DNA of 64,000 bases. It comes from DATLNF01 sp963765815. Its GTDB lineage: Bacteria > Actinomycetota > Actinomycetes > BP-191. Within the stretch, counting starts at the first letter, position 1, and every line of letters begins with the position of its first letter. The position numbers were made by a program, and so were the translations under genes. Positions 19,188 to 30,496 of the stretch are shown here, in pieces. The DNA lies in assembly GCA_963765815.1 (NCBI GenBank), contig CAVXXT010000003.1, forward strand, positions 186,001 to 250,000, read 5' to 3'. A model generated the notes under the pieces. It had not been told where the DNA came from. It saw only the letters and a program-made list of their open reading frames with translations, and searched no databases.

Positions 19188-20028
19188 CGAGGCGCTCCCA
19201 GGCAGTCGGCGGGCACCGTGCCGAGCGCGTCCCACCGGATCCGGTCGCCCATGAACACCGGGCCCTCGACGCAGGAGCGGGCCATCCGGGTCTGCCCGCC
19301 CGCGTCCCGGATGGGCAGCACGCAGGTCATGCAGACGCCGATGCCGCACGCCATCGACTCCTCGACGGCGACCTGGCAGGGCAGCTCGTGCGCGTCCGCG
19401 ATCGCGGCCACCGACCGCAGCATCCCCATCGGGCCGCAGGCATAGATGACGTCACTGCCGGTGCGGGCGATCACGTCGGGCAGGACGTCGGAGACCCAGC
19501 CCTTCTCCCCCTGTGAGCCGTCGTCCGTGGTGAAGACCACCGAGGTGCTGATCCGCTTCGCCTCGAGCGCGCCGAAGAGCCGGTCCGCCGAGGCGGCGCC
19601 GACGACGAAGTCGACGCGCGAGCCCTTGGCGCGCAGGGTCTCGGCCAGGGAGAACAGCGGCGACGTGCCGTAACCGCCCCCGACGAGGGTCGCGGTCACC
19701 TTCTCCTTCGGCAGCTTGAACGGCCGACCGAGCGGTCCGACCACGTCGACCGGGTCGTGCTGGCGCAGCTTCGACAGCCACTCGGTGCCGCGCCCGGCGA
19801 CCGCGAAGACGAACTCGACGGTGCCGCCGAAGACCCCCTTCTCGCTGACCGCGTAGATCGAGAAGGCCCGGCGCAGCAGCATCGAGGAGTGCGGGCCGCC
19901 GATGCCGATCGCGACGAACTGGCCGGGGCGCGCCTGCTCGGCGATCCCGGGAGCGACGACCGTCATCGACCAGTAGGCGCCGCGACGCTTCACGCCGAGC
20001 ACCTCACCCACGACCTGGACCGGTGGCA

Positions 20029-20029
<1 letters not shown>
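19184..20029 (-). CDS. pyrK: Dihydroorotate dehydrogenase electron-transfer subunit
   Basis: The iron-sulfur flavoprotein passes electrons from PyrD to NAD. The FAD-binding barrel has RPGQFVAIGIGG and LLRRAFSIY; the NAD part has LVGGGYGTSPLFSLA and YACGPMGML. The [2Fe-2S] ligands lie in ESMACGIGVCMTCVLP and ARSCVEGPVF. The GTG at 20029 overlaps the carB stop (TAGTG) and gives 281 aa, the normal size; the longer open frame upstream is carB shadow. Confidence 0.92.
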
Positions 20030-23364
<3,335 letters not shown>

Positions 23365-23390
23365 TGCTCCCGCTCCCTGTCGACTGCTGG

Positions 23391-23696
23391 CTAGTGCTCG
23401 GCGGTCTCGGCCGCAGGCTCTTCGGCGTGCTCGCCGCCGTCCTCGGTGACCTGCTCGGTCGGCGCCTTGGACGGGATGGCGTCGTTGAGCGCGACCGCGA
23501 GGATGACTGACGCGACGACCGTCACCAGCGCGATCAGCGCCGAGGTGAGCACCCACGCCGGGGTCGGCGGCGTGCCGCGCACCACACCCGCGTTGGGGTC
23601 GGCCGCGCCGTGGCCGTGCCCGCCGGCCGCGTGGTCGTCGTGGTCGTCGTGGCCTGCGCCCGCGTGCGGGTCGTGCTGGGGTGGGTGCTCGCTCAT
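23391..23696 (-). CDS. His-rich single-pass membrane protein of unknown function
   Basis: I do not recognise this 101-residue protein. The N-terminal ~35 residues are rich in His and Asp (HDDHDDHAAGGHGHG), resembling metal-binding tails. One membrane helix follows (VLTSALIALVTVVASVILAVAL, about 49-70), then an acidic tail (TEDGGEHAEEPAAETAEH). The most likely topology puts the His-rich part in the cytoplasm and the acidic tail outside. It overlaps the upstream gene (stop in the ATGA overlap at 23693) and ends 26 bp before carB, so it is in the pyr operon. A pyrimidine role is not evident. Confidence 0.6.
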   Translation of the reverse strand: MSEHPPQHDPHAGAGHDDHDDHAAGGHGHGAADPNAGVVRGTPPTPAWVLTSALIALVTVVASVILAVALNDAIPSKAPTEQVTEDGGEHAEEPAAETAEH

Positions 23697-24109
23697 GGAC
23701 TGCCTTCCGTCGGGTCGGTCGGGTCTGGAACCTTCGCAGCATCGTCGCGGACGCCGGCCGCACGCGCCTCGGTCCAGATCTCCCGCGCGTCGCCGGGGGT
23801 GATCAGACCCAGTCGCAGCGCGAGGCGCGTCGCACCTTCGAGGCTGGCGGACATCGCGTCGAGTCGTGCGCTCCCGCGCGCCGGAGCGCCGTGTGACTGC
23901 TCGCCGGCGAACTCCGCCCGAGCGGCGAGCATGCGCGCCATCTCGTCGCGGAGCATGTCCCGAGCGAGCTGCGACAGCTCCGGGTCGACACCCAGCGGCG
24001 CGCTCTCCGGCGTCGCGAGCGAGACGACGCCGAGCTCGCGCACGCCTTCGCCCCCGATGTTCTTGCCGGCGGCGCGGGCAGCGGCGGCGGCGTGCTGCAC
24101 ATCGGTCAC
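23693..24109 (-). CDS. Conserved-looking hypothetical protein between carA and carB
   Basis: The 138-residue, Ala-rich, probably soluble helical protein has no motif I recognise. The mid-part (VDPELSQLARDMLRDEMARM, then ARLDAMSASLEGATRLALRL) looks like amphipathic helices that could form a coiled coil or helical bundle. The GTG start at 24109 overlaps the carA stop (GTGA) and the stop overlaps the next start, so translation is coupled within the pyr operon. That coupling and the intact frame argue it is a real gene. Confidence 0.6.
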   Translation of the reverse strand: MTDVQHAAAAARAAGKNIGGEGVRELGVVSLATPESAPLGVDPELSQLARDMLRDEMARMLAARAEFAGEQSHGAPARGSARLDAMSASLEGATRLALRLGLITPGDAREIWTEARAAGVRDDAAKVPDPTDPTEGSP

Positions 24110-25635
24110 GCGCGCACCCCGGTCGGCTGCGCCATCAACGCTGCGAACTGACCGAAGAGGTCCACCGCGTCGTGCGGACCCGGTGCGGCCTCGGGGTGGT
24201 ACTGCACGGAGAACGCCGGCACGTCGAGGCAGCGCAGGCCCTCGACGACGCCGTCGTTGAGGTCGACGTGGCTCACGACAGCGTCCCCGAAAGGGGTTGC
24301 CATCGGGGCGCGCAGGTCGGCCGGCGCGCTGACCGCGAAGCCGTGGTTGTGGCTCGTGATGGCGACGCGACCGGTGGCCAGGTTCTGCACCGGCTGGTTG
24401 ACCCCACGGTGGCCGAAGCGCAGCTTGAAGGTCCCGAGCCCGAGCGCCCGGCCGAGGATTTGGTTGCCCAGGCAGATGCCGAAGACCGGCCGCACTCCGA
24501 GCACGCCGCGCATCGCGTCCACGGCGTACGACGTCACCGCCGGATCGCCGGGTCCGTTGGAGAAGAAGACGCCGTCAGGGTCGACGGCGAGCAGCTCGTC
24601 GGCGGTAGAGGTGGCCGGCAGCACGTGCACCTCGCAGCCGTGCGCCGCGAGGTAGGCGGGAGTGGAGCGCTTCATGCCGAGGTCGAGCGCCGCCACCCGG
24701 AAGAGTCGCTCGCCGACGGGCGGGACGACGTACGCCGTCGGCGTGCTCACCTCGCGGGCCAGGTCGGCACCGGACATCGCGGGGCTGAGCAGCACCCGCT
24801 CGAGCAGCGCGACCGGGTTGGTCTCCGTCGAGCTGACCGCGCAGCGCATCGAGCCCGCGTCGCGCAGTCGCCGGGTGATCGCGCGGGTGTCGACCCCGCC
24901 GAGGCCGACGACCCCCGCGTCGCGCAGCTCCCGGTCGAGGCTGCGGCGCGCGCGCCAGCTCGACGAGATCGGCGACGGCTCGCGCACGACGAAGCCGGCG
25001 ACCCAGATGCGGTCGGACTCCGGGTCGACGTCGTTGGTGCCGGTGTTGCCGACGTGCGGCGCGGTCATGACGACGACCTGCCGGTGGTACGACGGGTCGG
25101 TGAGCGTCTCCTGGTAGCCGGTCATGCCGGTGTTGAACACGGCCTCGCCGAACGACTCGCCCTCGGCGCCGAAGGCCTCGCCGCGAAAGGACGTGCCGTC
25201 CTCCAGCACCAGCAGCCCGGGCCGGCTCGCGCGGCCGATGAGCAGCGGACCGGCGGGCTGCGCGGTGGGCCGCAGCGGGTCGGCCACCAGATGCGCGTCA
25301 GGGGCCGGCGTGGAGCCCGGTCCTACGGCGGGCTGAAGCCGGGGTGCCAGCGCGACCAGCCAGGCGACGCACGCCTCCGGCGAGTCGGAGTCGAGCGTCA
25401 GGGTCGTGCCGTCGGTGAGCGCGAGGATCAACGTCGCGTCGGACGAGCCGCTGTCGGCGATCTCGTCGCGGGTGATCACGCTGTCCGCGTGGCCGCGCCG
25501 GCGCAGCACGACGCCCTCGCGGGTGAGCCGCAGCCCGGCGTCGTCGCCGACCTCGCGCAGCACGCCGAACAGCGGCGGCGCGATGTCGTCGATCACGTCC
25601 GCCGCCTCGTCGCGCCGGCGCCGGAAGGCGCTCAT
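24106..25635 (-). CDS. carA: Carbamoyl-phosphate synthase small subunit with an N-terminal PH-like extension
   Basis: From about residue 140 the sequence is a standard CarA: LVLEDGTSFRGEAFGAEGES, FNTGMTGYQETLTDPSYH, and the class I glutamine amidotransferase triad in FGICLGNQILG (Cys), HNHGFAV and QYHPEAAPGP (His, Glu). Ahead of it in the same frame are ~115 residues (MSAFRRRRDEAADVIDD...) with short beta strands and no CarA similarity. In other actinobacteria a separate PH-YxxxD-type gene lies between pyrC and carA. This is either a real fusion or two genes merged by a lost stop; a GTG at 25287 could start CarA alone. The ATG at 25635 overlaps the pyrC stop. Confidence 0.88.
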   Translation of the reverse strand: MSAFRRRRDEAADVIDDIAPPLFGVLREVGDDAGLRLTREGVVLRRRGHADSVITRDEIADSGSSDATLILALTDGTTLTLDSDSPEACVAWLVALAPRLQPAVGPGSTPAPDAHLVADPLRPTAQPAGPLLIGRASRPGLLVLEDGTSFRGEAFGAEGESFGEAVFNTGMTGYQETLTDPSYHRQVVVMTAPHVGNTGTNDVDPESDRIWVAGFVVREPSPISSSWRARRSLDRELRDAGVVGLGGVDTRAITRRLRDAGSMRCAVSSTETNPVALLERVLLSPAMSGADLAREVSTPTAYVVPPVGERLFRVAALDLGMKRSTPAYLAAHGCEVHVLPATSTADELLAVDPDGVFFSNGPGDPAVTSYAVDAMRGVLGVRPVFGICLGNQILGRALGLGTFKLRFGHRGVNQPVQNLATGRVAITSHNHGFAVSAPADLRAPMATPFGDAVVSHVDLNDGVVEGLRCLDVPAFSVQYHPEAAPGPHDAVDLFGQFAALMAQPTGVRA

Positions 25636-26930
25636 GTGAGCTTTCCGTCGAGGACGGTCGGTCGACCGCGCAGGAAGGTCGCGACGACACGAGCCGGCAG
25701 GGTGCGGCCGGCGTACGGCGTGTTGCGGCTGCGCGAGGCGAGCTGGCCCGGGTCGACGGACCACCGCGCGGCCGGGTCGACGAGGGTCAGGTTGGCCGGC
25801 GCGCCGACGACCAGCGCGCGACCGTGATCAGCCAGGCCGCCGATGCGAGCAGGTCGAACGGACATCCGGTCGGCGACCTGCGACCAGGTGAGCAGCCCGG
25901 TGTCGACCATCGACTCCACGACGACCGACAGCGCGGTCTCGAGCCCGAGCATGCCGAAGGCCGCGCAGCCCCACTCGGTCTCCTTGTCCTCGAGCGAGTG
26001 CGGGGCGTGGTCGGTGGCGACGGCGTCGATGATGCCATCCGCCAGACCCTCACGCAGCGCGAGGACGTCGTCCGCCGTGCGCAGTGGTGGGTTGACCTTG
26101 TAGACCGGGTCGTAGGTCGTCGCCAGCTCGTCGGTGAGCAGCAGGTGGTGCGGCGTGACCTCTGCGGTCACGTCGACGCCGCGCGCCTTCGCGGCTCGGA
26201 TGATCTCGACCGACCCGCGGGTGGACACGTGGCACACGTGCAGGCGCGAGCCGACGTGCTGCGCGAGCAGGATGTCGCGCGCGATCACCGCCTCCTCGGC
26301 GACGCCCGGCCAGCCGGCGAGGCCGAGCTGGGCTGAGACGATGCCCTCGTTCATCTGCGCGCCCTCGGTGAGCCGCGGCTCCTGGGCGTGCTGCGCGATC
26401 ACCCCGTCGAACGCCTTGACGTATTCCAGCGCTCGGCGCATCAGCCCGGCGTCGGAGACGCACTTGCCGTCGTCGGAGAAGACGCGCACGCGGGCCGCGG
26501 AGTCGGCCATCGCGCCGAGCTCGGCCAGCGCGGTGCCCTGAAGCCCGACTGTCACGGCGCCGACCGGCTGGACGTCGCAGTAGCCGGCGTCGCGGCCGAG
26601 CCGCCAGACCTGCTCGACCACGCCCGCCACGTCGGCGACCGGGTCTGTGTTGGCCATCGCGTGCACCGCGGTGTAGCCGCCGAGGGCGGCCGCGCGGGTG
26701 CCGGACTCCACGGTCTCGGCGTCCTCGCGACCGGGCTCGCGCAGGTGCGTGTGCAGGTCGACGAGGCCGGGCAGGGCGAGCAGCCCGCTGCCCTCCACGA
26801 CCGTCGCCCCGGTCTCGTCGAGCCCGGCGCCGATCTCTGCGACGACGCCGTCGGAGAGCCGCAGGTCGGTCAGCGTCTCGGGGCCGTCGGGGTCGACGAG
26901 GCGCACCCCGCGGATCAGGTACGCCGTCAC
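25632..26930 (-). CDS. pyrC: Dihydroorotase
   Basis: The product closes carbamoyl-aspartate to dihydroorotate. The zinc-binding signature LVDLHTHLREPGRED lies at about residues 58-72, with further ligands in AQHAQEP, LHVCHVSTRG and TDHAPHSLEDKE (catalytic Asp). It has 432 aa, and intact frame. The GTG at 26930 overlaps the pyrB stop as GTGA. Confidence 0.96.
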   Translation of the reverse strand: MTAYLIRGVRLVDPDGPETLTDLRLSDGVVAEIGAGLDETGATVVEGSGLLALPGLVDLHTHLREPGREDAETVESGTRAAALGGYTAVHAMANTDPVADVAGVVEQVWRLGRDAGYCDVQPVGAVTVGLQGTALAELGAMADSAARVRVFSDDGKCVSDAGLMRRALEYVKAFDGVIAQHAQEPRLTEGAQMNEGIVSAQLGLAGWPGVAEEAVIARDILLAQHVGSRLHVCHVSTRGSVEIIRAAKARGVDVTAEVTPHHLLLTDELATTYDPVYKVNPPLRTADDVLALREGLADGIIDAVATDHAPHSLEDKETEWGCAAFGMLGLETALSVVVESMVDTGLLTWSQVADRMSVRPARIGGLADHGRALVVGAPANLTLVDPAARWSVDPGQLASRSRNTPYAGRTLPARVVATFLRGRPTVLDGKLT

Positions 26931-27880
26931 GCCGTGTCCACTCCCTCTGCGTCGCTGTCCGGGCCGCCGAGCATCAGGTAGAGCAGCGCCATCCGGACGC
27001 TGACCCCGTTGGTGACCTGGTCGACGATGGTCGAGCGCGGCGAGTCGGCGACCTCGGCCGCGATCTCGACGCCGCGGTTCATCGGGCCGGGGTGCATGAC
27101 GATCGCCTCGTCGGGCAGCGTCGCCATCCGGTCGCGGTCGAGGCCGTAGCGGCGGCTGTACTCGCGGCTGCTCGGGAAGTAGGCCGCACCCATCCGCTCG
27201 CGCTGCACGCGCAGCATCATGACGACATCGCTCTTGGGCAGAACGCTGTCGAGGTCGTAGGACACCGTGACCGGCCAGGTCTCGACGCCGACCGGCAGCA
27301 GTGTCGGCGGCGCCACCAGCGTGGTCTCGGCCCCGAGGGTGTGCAGCAGCGCGACGTTGGAGCGCGCGACCCGCGAGTGGATGACGTCGCCGACGATCGT
27401 CACGCGCAGGCCCTCGAGGCGGCCCAGCCGCTGGCGCATCGTGAACGCGTCGAGCAGCGCCTGGGTCGGGTGCTCGTGGGTGCCGTCGCCGGCGTTGATG
27501 ACCGAGCCCTTGATCCAGCCGGCCAGGCGGTGCGGCGCGCCGGAGGCGGAGTGCCGGATGACGACGGCGTCGGCGCCCATCGCCTCGAGCGTCCACGCGG
27601 TGTCCTTGAGGCTCTCGCCCTTGGAGACGCTGGAGCCCTTGGCCGAGAAGTTGATGACGTCGGCGGAGAGACGCTTCGCCGCCACCTCGAACGACGTCCG
27701 GGTGCGGGTCGAGTCCTCGTAGAAGAGGTTGACGACGGTGCGGCCACGCAGGGTGGGCAGCTTCTTGATCGGGCGCTTGGCGATCTCGCTGAGCGTCTCG
27801 GCCGTGTCGAGCACGAGCAGCGCCTGGTCGCGGTCGAGGTCCTTGGCCGACAGCAGGTGCCGGGGCAGCGGGGCGGTCAT
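26927..27880 (-). CDS. pyrB: Aspartate carbamoyltransferase catalytic subunit
   Basis: The 317-residue protein has the carbamoyl-phosphate loop YEDSTRTRTSFEVAAKRL, the HPTQALLD motif and MHPGPMNRGVEI. A neighbouring pyrI is absent, as usual in this phylum; PyrB and PyrC may form a complex in such organisms. Its ATG at 27880 overlaps the pyrR stop. Confidence 0.96.
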   Translation of the reverse strand: MTAPLPRHLLSAKDLDRDQALLVLDTAETLSEIAKRPIKKLPTLRGRTVVNLFYEDSTRTRTSFEVAAKRLSADVINFSAKGSSVSKGESLKDTAWTLEAMGADAVVIRHSASGAPHRLAGWIKGSVINAGDGTHEHPTQALLDAFTMRQRLGRLEGLRVTIVGDVIHSRVARSNVALLHTLGAETTLVAPPTLLPVGVETWPVTVSYDLDSVLPKSDVVMMLRVQRERMGAAYFPSSREYSRRYGLDRDRMATLPDEAIVMHPGPMNRGVEIAAEVADSPRSTIVDQVTNGVSVRMALLYLMLGGPDSDAEGVDTA

Positions 27881-28531
27881 GCGCTAGTCCCATCGGTCGC
27901 GGCCGGCCGGCCGGTCTGGTCGGCGGCGTCGGCGGGTCCGAGCAGCACCGCGTCGCGGCCGTCGTACTCGGAGAGCAGGACGTGCACCGTCTCCTGCAGC
28001 GACGTCGGGATGTTCTTGCCGACGTAGTCGGCGCGGATCGGCAACTCGCGGTGGCCGCGGTCGACCAGCACGGCGAGCTGCACCGCGCGCGGCCGGCCGA
28101 GCTCGGTCAGGGCGTCGAGCGCCGCGCGCACCGTGCGGCCGGAGAACAGCACGTCGTCGACCAGGACGACCACCTTGCCGTCGACGCCGCCGGCCGGCAG
28201 TCAGGGTGGCCTCCAGCGGGCGGACACCGCGCAGGCGCAGGTCGTCGCGGAACATCGTGGGGTCGACCGAGCCGACCGGCACCGCGGAGCCCTCGACCTC
28301 GGCGATCTTCGCCGCGATCCGGTGTGCCAGGGCGATGCCACGGGTCGGGATGCCGATCAGGACCACGTCGCCGGCGCCCTTGGCGCGCTCGAGCACCTCG
28401 TGCGCGATCCGGGTGAGCGCGCGCGAGACGTCGGCGGCCTCGAGGATCGGGTGGGCGGCGAGCGGGTCACCGGTGACGGGACGCTCGGCAGTGCGCGCAG
28501 GGTCGCGCTTCGGGTCGGCGGCAGCAGCCAC
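27877..28531 (-). CDS. pyrR: Bifunctional pyr regulator / uracil phosphoribosyltransferase (frameshifted)
   Basis: This UMP-sensing RNA-binding protein controls the pyr operon and has uracil phosphoribosyltransferase activity in relatives. N-terminal part: LEAADVSRALTRIAHEVLER, VVLIGIPTRGIALAHRIA and FRDDLRLRGVRPLEATL. The frame breaks near 28200 in a GCCGGCCGGCGG run and resumes as VVVLVDDVLFSGRTVRAALD, the PRPP-binding motif, then GKNIPTSLQETVHVLL. It starts at GTG 28531 with a purine-rich AAGGGGG upstream that adjoins a PyrR-type hairpin. Confidence 0.92.
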
Positions 28532-28548
28532 TGACCGTCACCCCCTTC

Positions 28549-28566
28549 CCCGCCTCACAGGACGGG
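28549..28566 (-). promoter_or_regulatory. PyrR-binding RNA hairpin in the pyrR leader
   Basis: On the minus strand the RNA reads CCCGUCCUGUGAGGCGGG. It contains UCCNGNGAGGY, the core of the known PyrR-binding consensus, flanked by a CCCG/CGGG stem. It lies 18 nt before the GTG of pyrR, and its 3' strand runs straight into the purine-rich ribosome-binding site. In Mycobacterium smegmatis PyrR represses translation from such a site; the same mechanism is inferred here. No terminator follows, which speaks against attenuation. Confidence 0.72.
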
Positions 28567-28690
28567 TCGTTAAAGGGAAGTCCGGGACTGTTCGGGAGAG
28601 CTCAGTACGGCGTCACCGTAGCAGCCCCGTCAACCCGGATCCGCCGCCGGCCGCCCGTCACGACACGTGACGAATGGCCCATTCGGATGG

Positions 28691-28719
28691 TTGACACTCG
28701 GTGACCGCGGGAACAGCAT
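28691..28719 (+). promoter_or_regulatory. Probable bldD promoter -35 overlapped by a BldD box
   Basis: TTGACA at 28691-28696 is a perfect -35 element; 17 bases on lies CAGCAT, a weak -10. The -35 is part of TTGACACTCGGTGAC (28691-28705), which matches the published BldD consensus nTnACnC(A/T)GnGTnAn at all fixed positions but one. This suggests autorepression, as in Streptomyces coelicolor. The leader to the ATG at 28913 would be about 190 nt. Confidence 0.6.
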
Positions 28720-28808
28720 CGGTCACGTTAGGTAGTCGCCCCGGATCGGCTCGGGGCAATGCGCGGCCGAATGCGATGACGCCCGGGGACCTCGGTCACC
28801 ACGTCGCC

Positions 28809-28823
28809 CTCACCGAGGGTGAC
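28809..28823 (+). promoter_or_regulatory. Second BldD-type box in the bldD leader
   Basis: CTCACCGAGGGTGAC matches the BldD consensus with one mismatch and is a near-palindrome. It lies ~104 bp downstream of the first box and ~90 bp before the bldD start. Apart from these boxes, the pyrR hairpin and the promoter, I see nothing defined in the 380-bp gap 28532-28912. Confidence 0.5.
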
Positions 28824-28912
28824 AGCCCCCGGGCCGAGCGACTGGTGAGACCGGCGTCCGCGTTGTTGGTGGCGCACACCCGCGTGCGCGACCGCGACGG
28901 ACGGAGCTGGAC

Positions 28913-29404
28913 ATGACCGACTACGCCAAGACCCTCGGCGCGCGACTGCGCGCGATCCGCACCCAGCAGAACCTCTCGCTGCACGGCGTCGAGGAGAAGT
29001 CCCAGGGCCGCTGGAAGGCGGTCGTGGTCGGCTCCTACGAGCGCGGGGACCGGGCCGTGACCGTGCAGCGCCTCTCCGAGCTGGCCGACTTCTACGGCGT
29101 TCCGCTCAACGAGCTGCTCCCGGACACCCCCGCGACACCGCCCACGGACGCTCCCCCGCGCCTGGTCATCGACCTCGAGCAGCTCTCGAACGTGCCCGAG
29201 GACCAGGCGGCGCCGCTGGCCCGCTACGCCGCCACGATCCAGAGCCAGCGCGGCGACTACAACGGGCGGGTGCTGTCCATCCGGCAGGAGGACCTGCGCT
29301 CACTCGCCGTGATCTACGACGCCGCCCCGCACGCTCTCGCCGACCAGCTCATCGGCTGGGGCGTCCTGTCCGCCGACGCCCGTCGGGCCGTCGACACCCT
29401 CTAG
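28913..29404 (+). CDS. bldD: Developmental master regulator BldD
   Basis: The 163-residue protein is strongly like Streptomyces BldD. The N-terminal XRE helix-turn-helix is LGARLRAIRTQQNLSLHGVE with KAVVVGSYERGDRAVTVQRL. The C-terminal c-di-GMP-binding domain keeps both halves of the signature RGD-x8-RQED (RGDYNGRVLSIRQED), corresponding to RxD-x8-RxxD, so c-di-GMP-driven dimerisation is probably retained. Position between pyrR and nusB is the Streptomyces order. In that genus it represses sporulation genes in the presence of c-di-GMP; the role here is inferred. Confidence 0.93.
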   Translation: MTDYAKTLGARLRAIRTQQNLSLHGVEEKSQGRWKAVVVGSYERGDRAVTVQRLSELADFYGVPLNELLPDTPATPPTDAPPRLVIDLEQLSNVPEDQAAPLARYAATIQSQRGDYNGRVLSIRQEDLRSLAVIYDAAPHALADQLIGWGVLSADARRAVDTL

Positions 29405-29860
29405 CGCGGCTTCGTCGTCGATCTCGCCGGGCAGCTCGCCGGCGAGGTCGACGGCCAGCACCTCGGCCTTGAGCTCGAGGACCCGGGCCAGCACGCCGTT
29501 GACGAACGACGGCGACTGGTCGGTCGACAGGCTGGTGGCCAGCTCGACCGCCTCGCTGATCGCGACGCTGTCCGGCACGTCGTCGGCCCAGACCACCTCG
29601 TAGGCGCCGATCCGCAGCACGTTGCGGTCGACAGGGGGCATCCGCTCGAGCGACCAGTCGACCGCGACCCGGCGCAGCACCGTGTCGATGAGGTCGCGGT
29701 GCGCGAGGACCCCCTCGACGAGCGCCACGGCGTACGCCGCGACGGGGGGGTCGGCCTGGGCGAGCCGCTCCTGGAGGGTCGAGCGCGCGTCGGTGCCGCG
29801 CACGTCGGCCTCGTAGAGGACGTCGAGCGCCCGCTTGCGGGCCTTGCTGCGGGCACCCAC
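29300..29860 (-). CDS. nusB: Transcription antitermination factor NusB
   Basis: The family core runs from SKARKRALDVLYEADVRGTD through PPVAAYAVALVEGVLAHRD, DWSLERMPPVDRNVLRIGAYE and SISEAVELA-like sequence to PSFVNGVLARVLELK. It binds boxA RNA with NusE in rRNA transcription. The frame continues ~45 residues past the usual end and overlaps the 3' end of bldD by 105 bp on the opposite strand. One base indel would instead stop it at the CTAG (29401-29404) that also holds the bldD stop, giving a normal length (~150 aa). I suspect the latter. Confidence 0.9.
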   Translation of the reverse strand: MGARSKARKRALDVLYEADVRGTDARSTLQERLAQADPPVAAYAVALVEGVLAHRDLIDTVLRRVAVDWSLERMPPVDRNVLRIGAYEVVWADDVPDSVAISEAVELATSLSTDQSPSFVNGVLARVLELKAEVLAVDLAGELPGEIDDEAALEGVDGPTGVGGQDAPADELVGESVRGGVVDHGE

Positions 29861-29873
29861 TTCTCGCGCGCGC

Positions 29874-30437
29874 CTAGCCCTGGATCCGGCCGAGGTACTT
29901 GCCGTCGCGGGTGTCGACCTTGACCTTCTCGCCGGTCGTGACGAACAGGGGCACCTGGATCTCGGCGCCGGTCTCGAGGACGGCCGGCTTGGTGCCGCTC
30001 GTGGAGCGATCGCCCTGCATGCCCGGGTCGGTGTGCTGGATCAGCAGCTCGACGCTGGCCGGCAGCTCGACCGACAGCGGGACGCCCTCGTGCATCTGCA
30101 CGGCCGCCGTCATGTTCTCGAGCAGGTAGTTGCGCGTGTCGCCGAGCGCCTCCGGAGAGACGTGGATCTGGTCGTAGGTGCTGGTGTCCATGAAGACGTA
30201 CTCGTCCCCCTCCTTGTAGAGGTAGGACATCTCGCGCTTCTCGACGATCGCGATCTCGACCTTGGTGCCGGCGTTGAACGTCTTGTCGACGACCTTGCCG
30301 GTCTTCACGTTCTTCAGCGTGGTGCGCACGAAGGCGCCGCCCTTGCCCGGCTTCACGTGCTGGAACTCCTGCACCTGCCAGAGCTGGCCGTCGATGTCGA
30401 GCGTCATGCCGTTCTTCAGGTCGTTGCTGGTGGCCAC
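29874..30437 (-). CDS. efp: Elongation factor P
   Basis: The 187-residue factor relieves ribosome stalling at polyproline. It has three beta-barrel domains: LKNGMTLDIDGQLWQVQEFQ with the tip loop HVKPGKGGAFVR (Lys32 region), GDEYVFMDTSTYDQI, and the C-terminal SGTKPAVLETGAEIQVPLFV with DTRDGKYLGRI. The GTG at 30437 matches the family start; the longer frame upstream is not conserved. No modification genes are visible. The polyproline-rich PilT extension elsewhere in this window would be a plausible client. Confidence 0.95.
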   Translation of the reverse strand: MATSNDLKNGMTLDIDGQLWQVQEFQHVKPGKGGAFVRTTLKNVKTGKVVDKTFNAGTKVEIAIVEKREMSYLYKEGDEYVFMDTSTYDQIHVSPEALGDTRNYLLENMTAAVQMHEGVPLSVELPASVELLIQHTDPGMQGDRSTSGTKPAVLETGAEIQVPLFVTTGEKVKVDTRDGKYLGRIQG

Positions 30438-30496
30438 GGTGTCGTCGTCCTTCGCTGCTGATCCGGGTGCTCGGTGTCGTCGCGTCGGCGGCAAGC

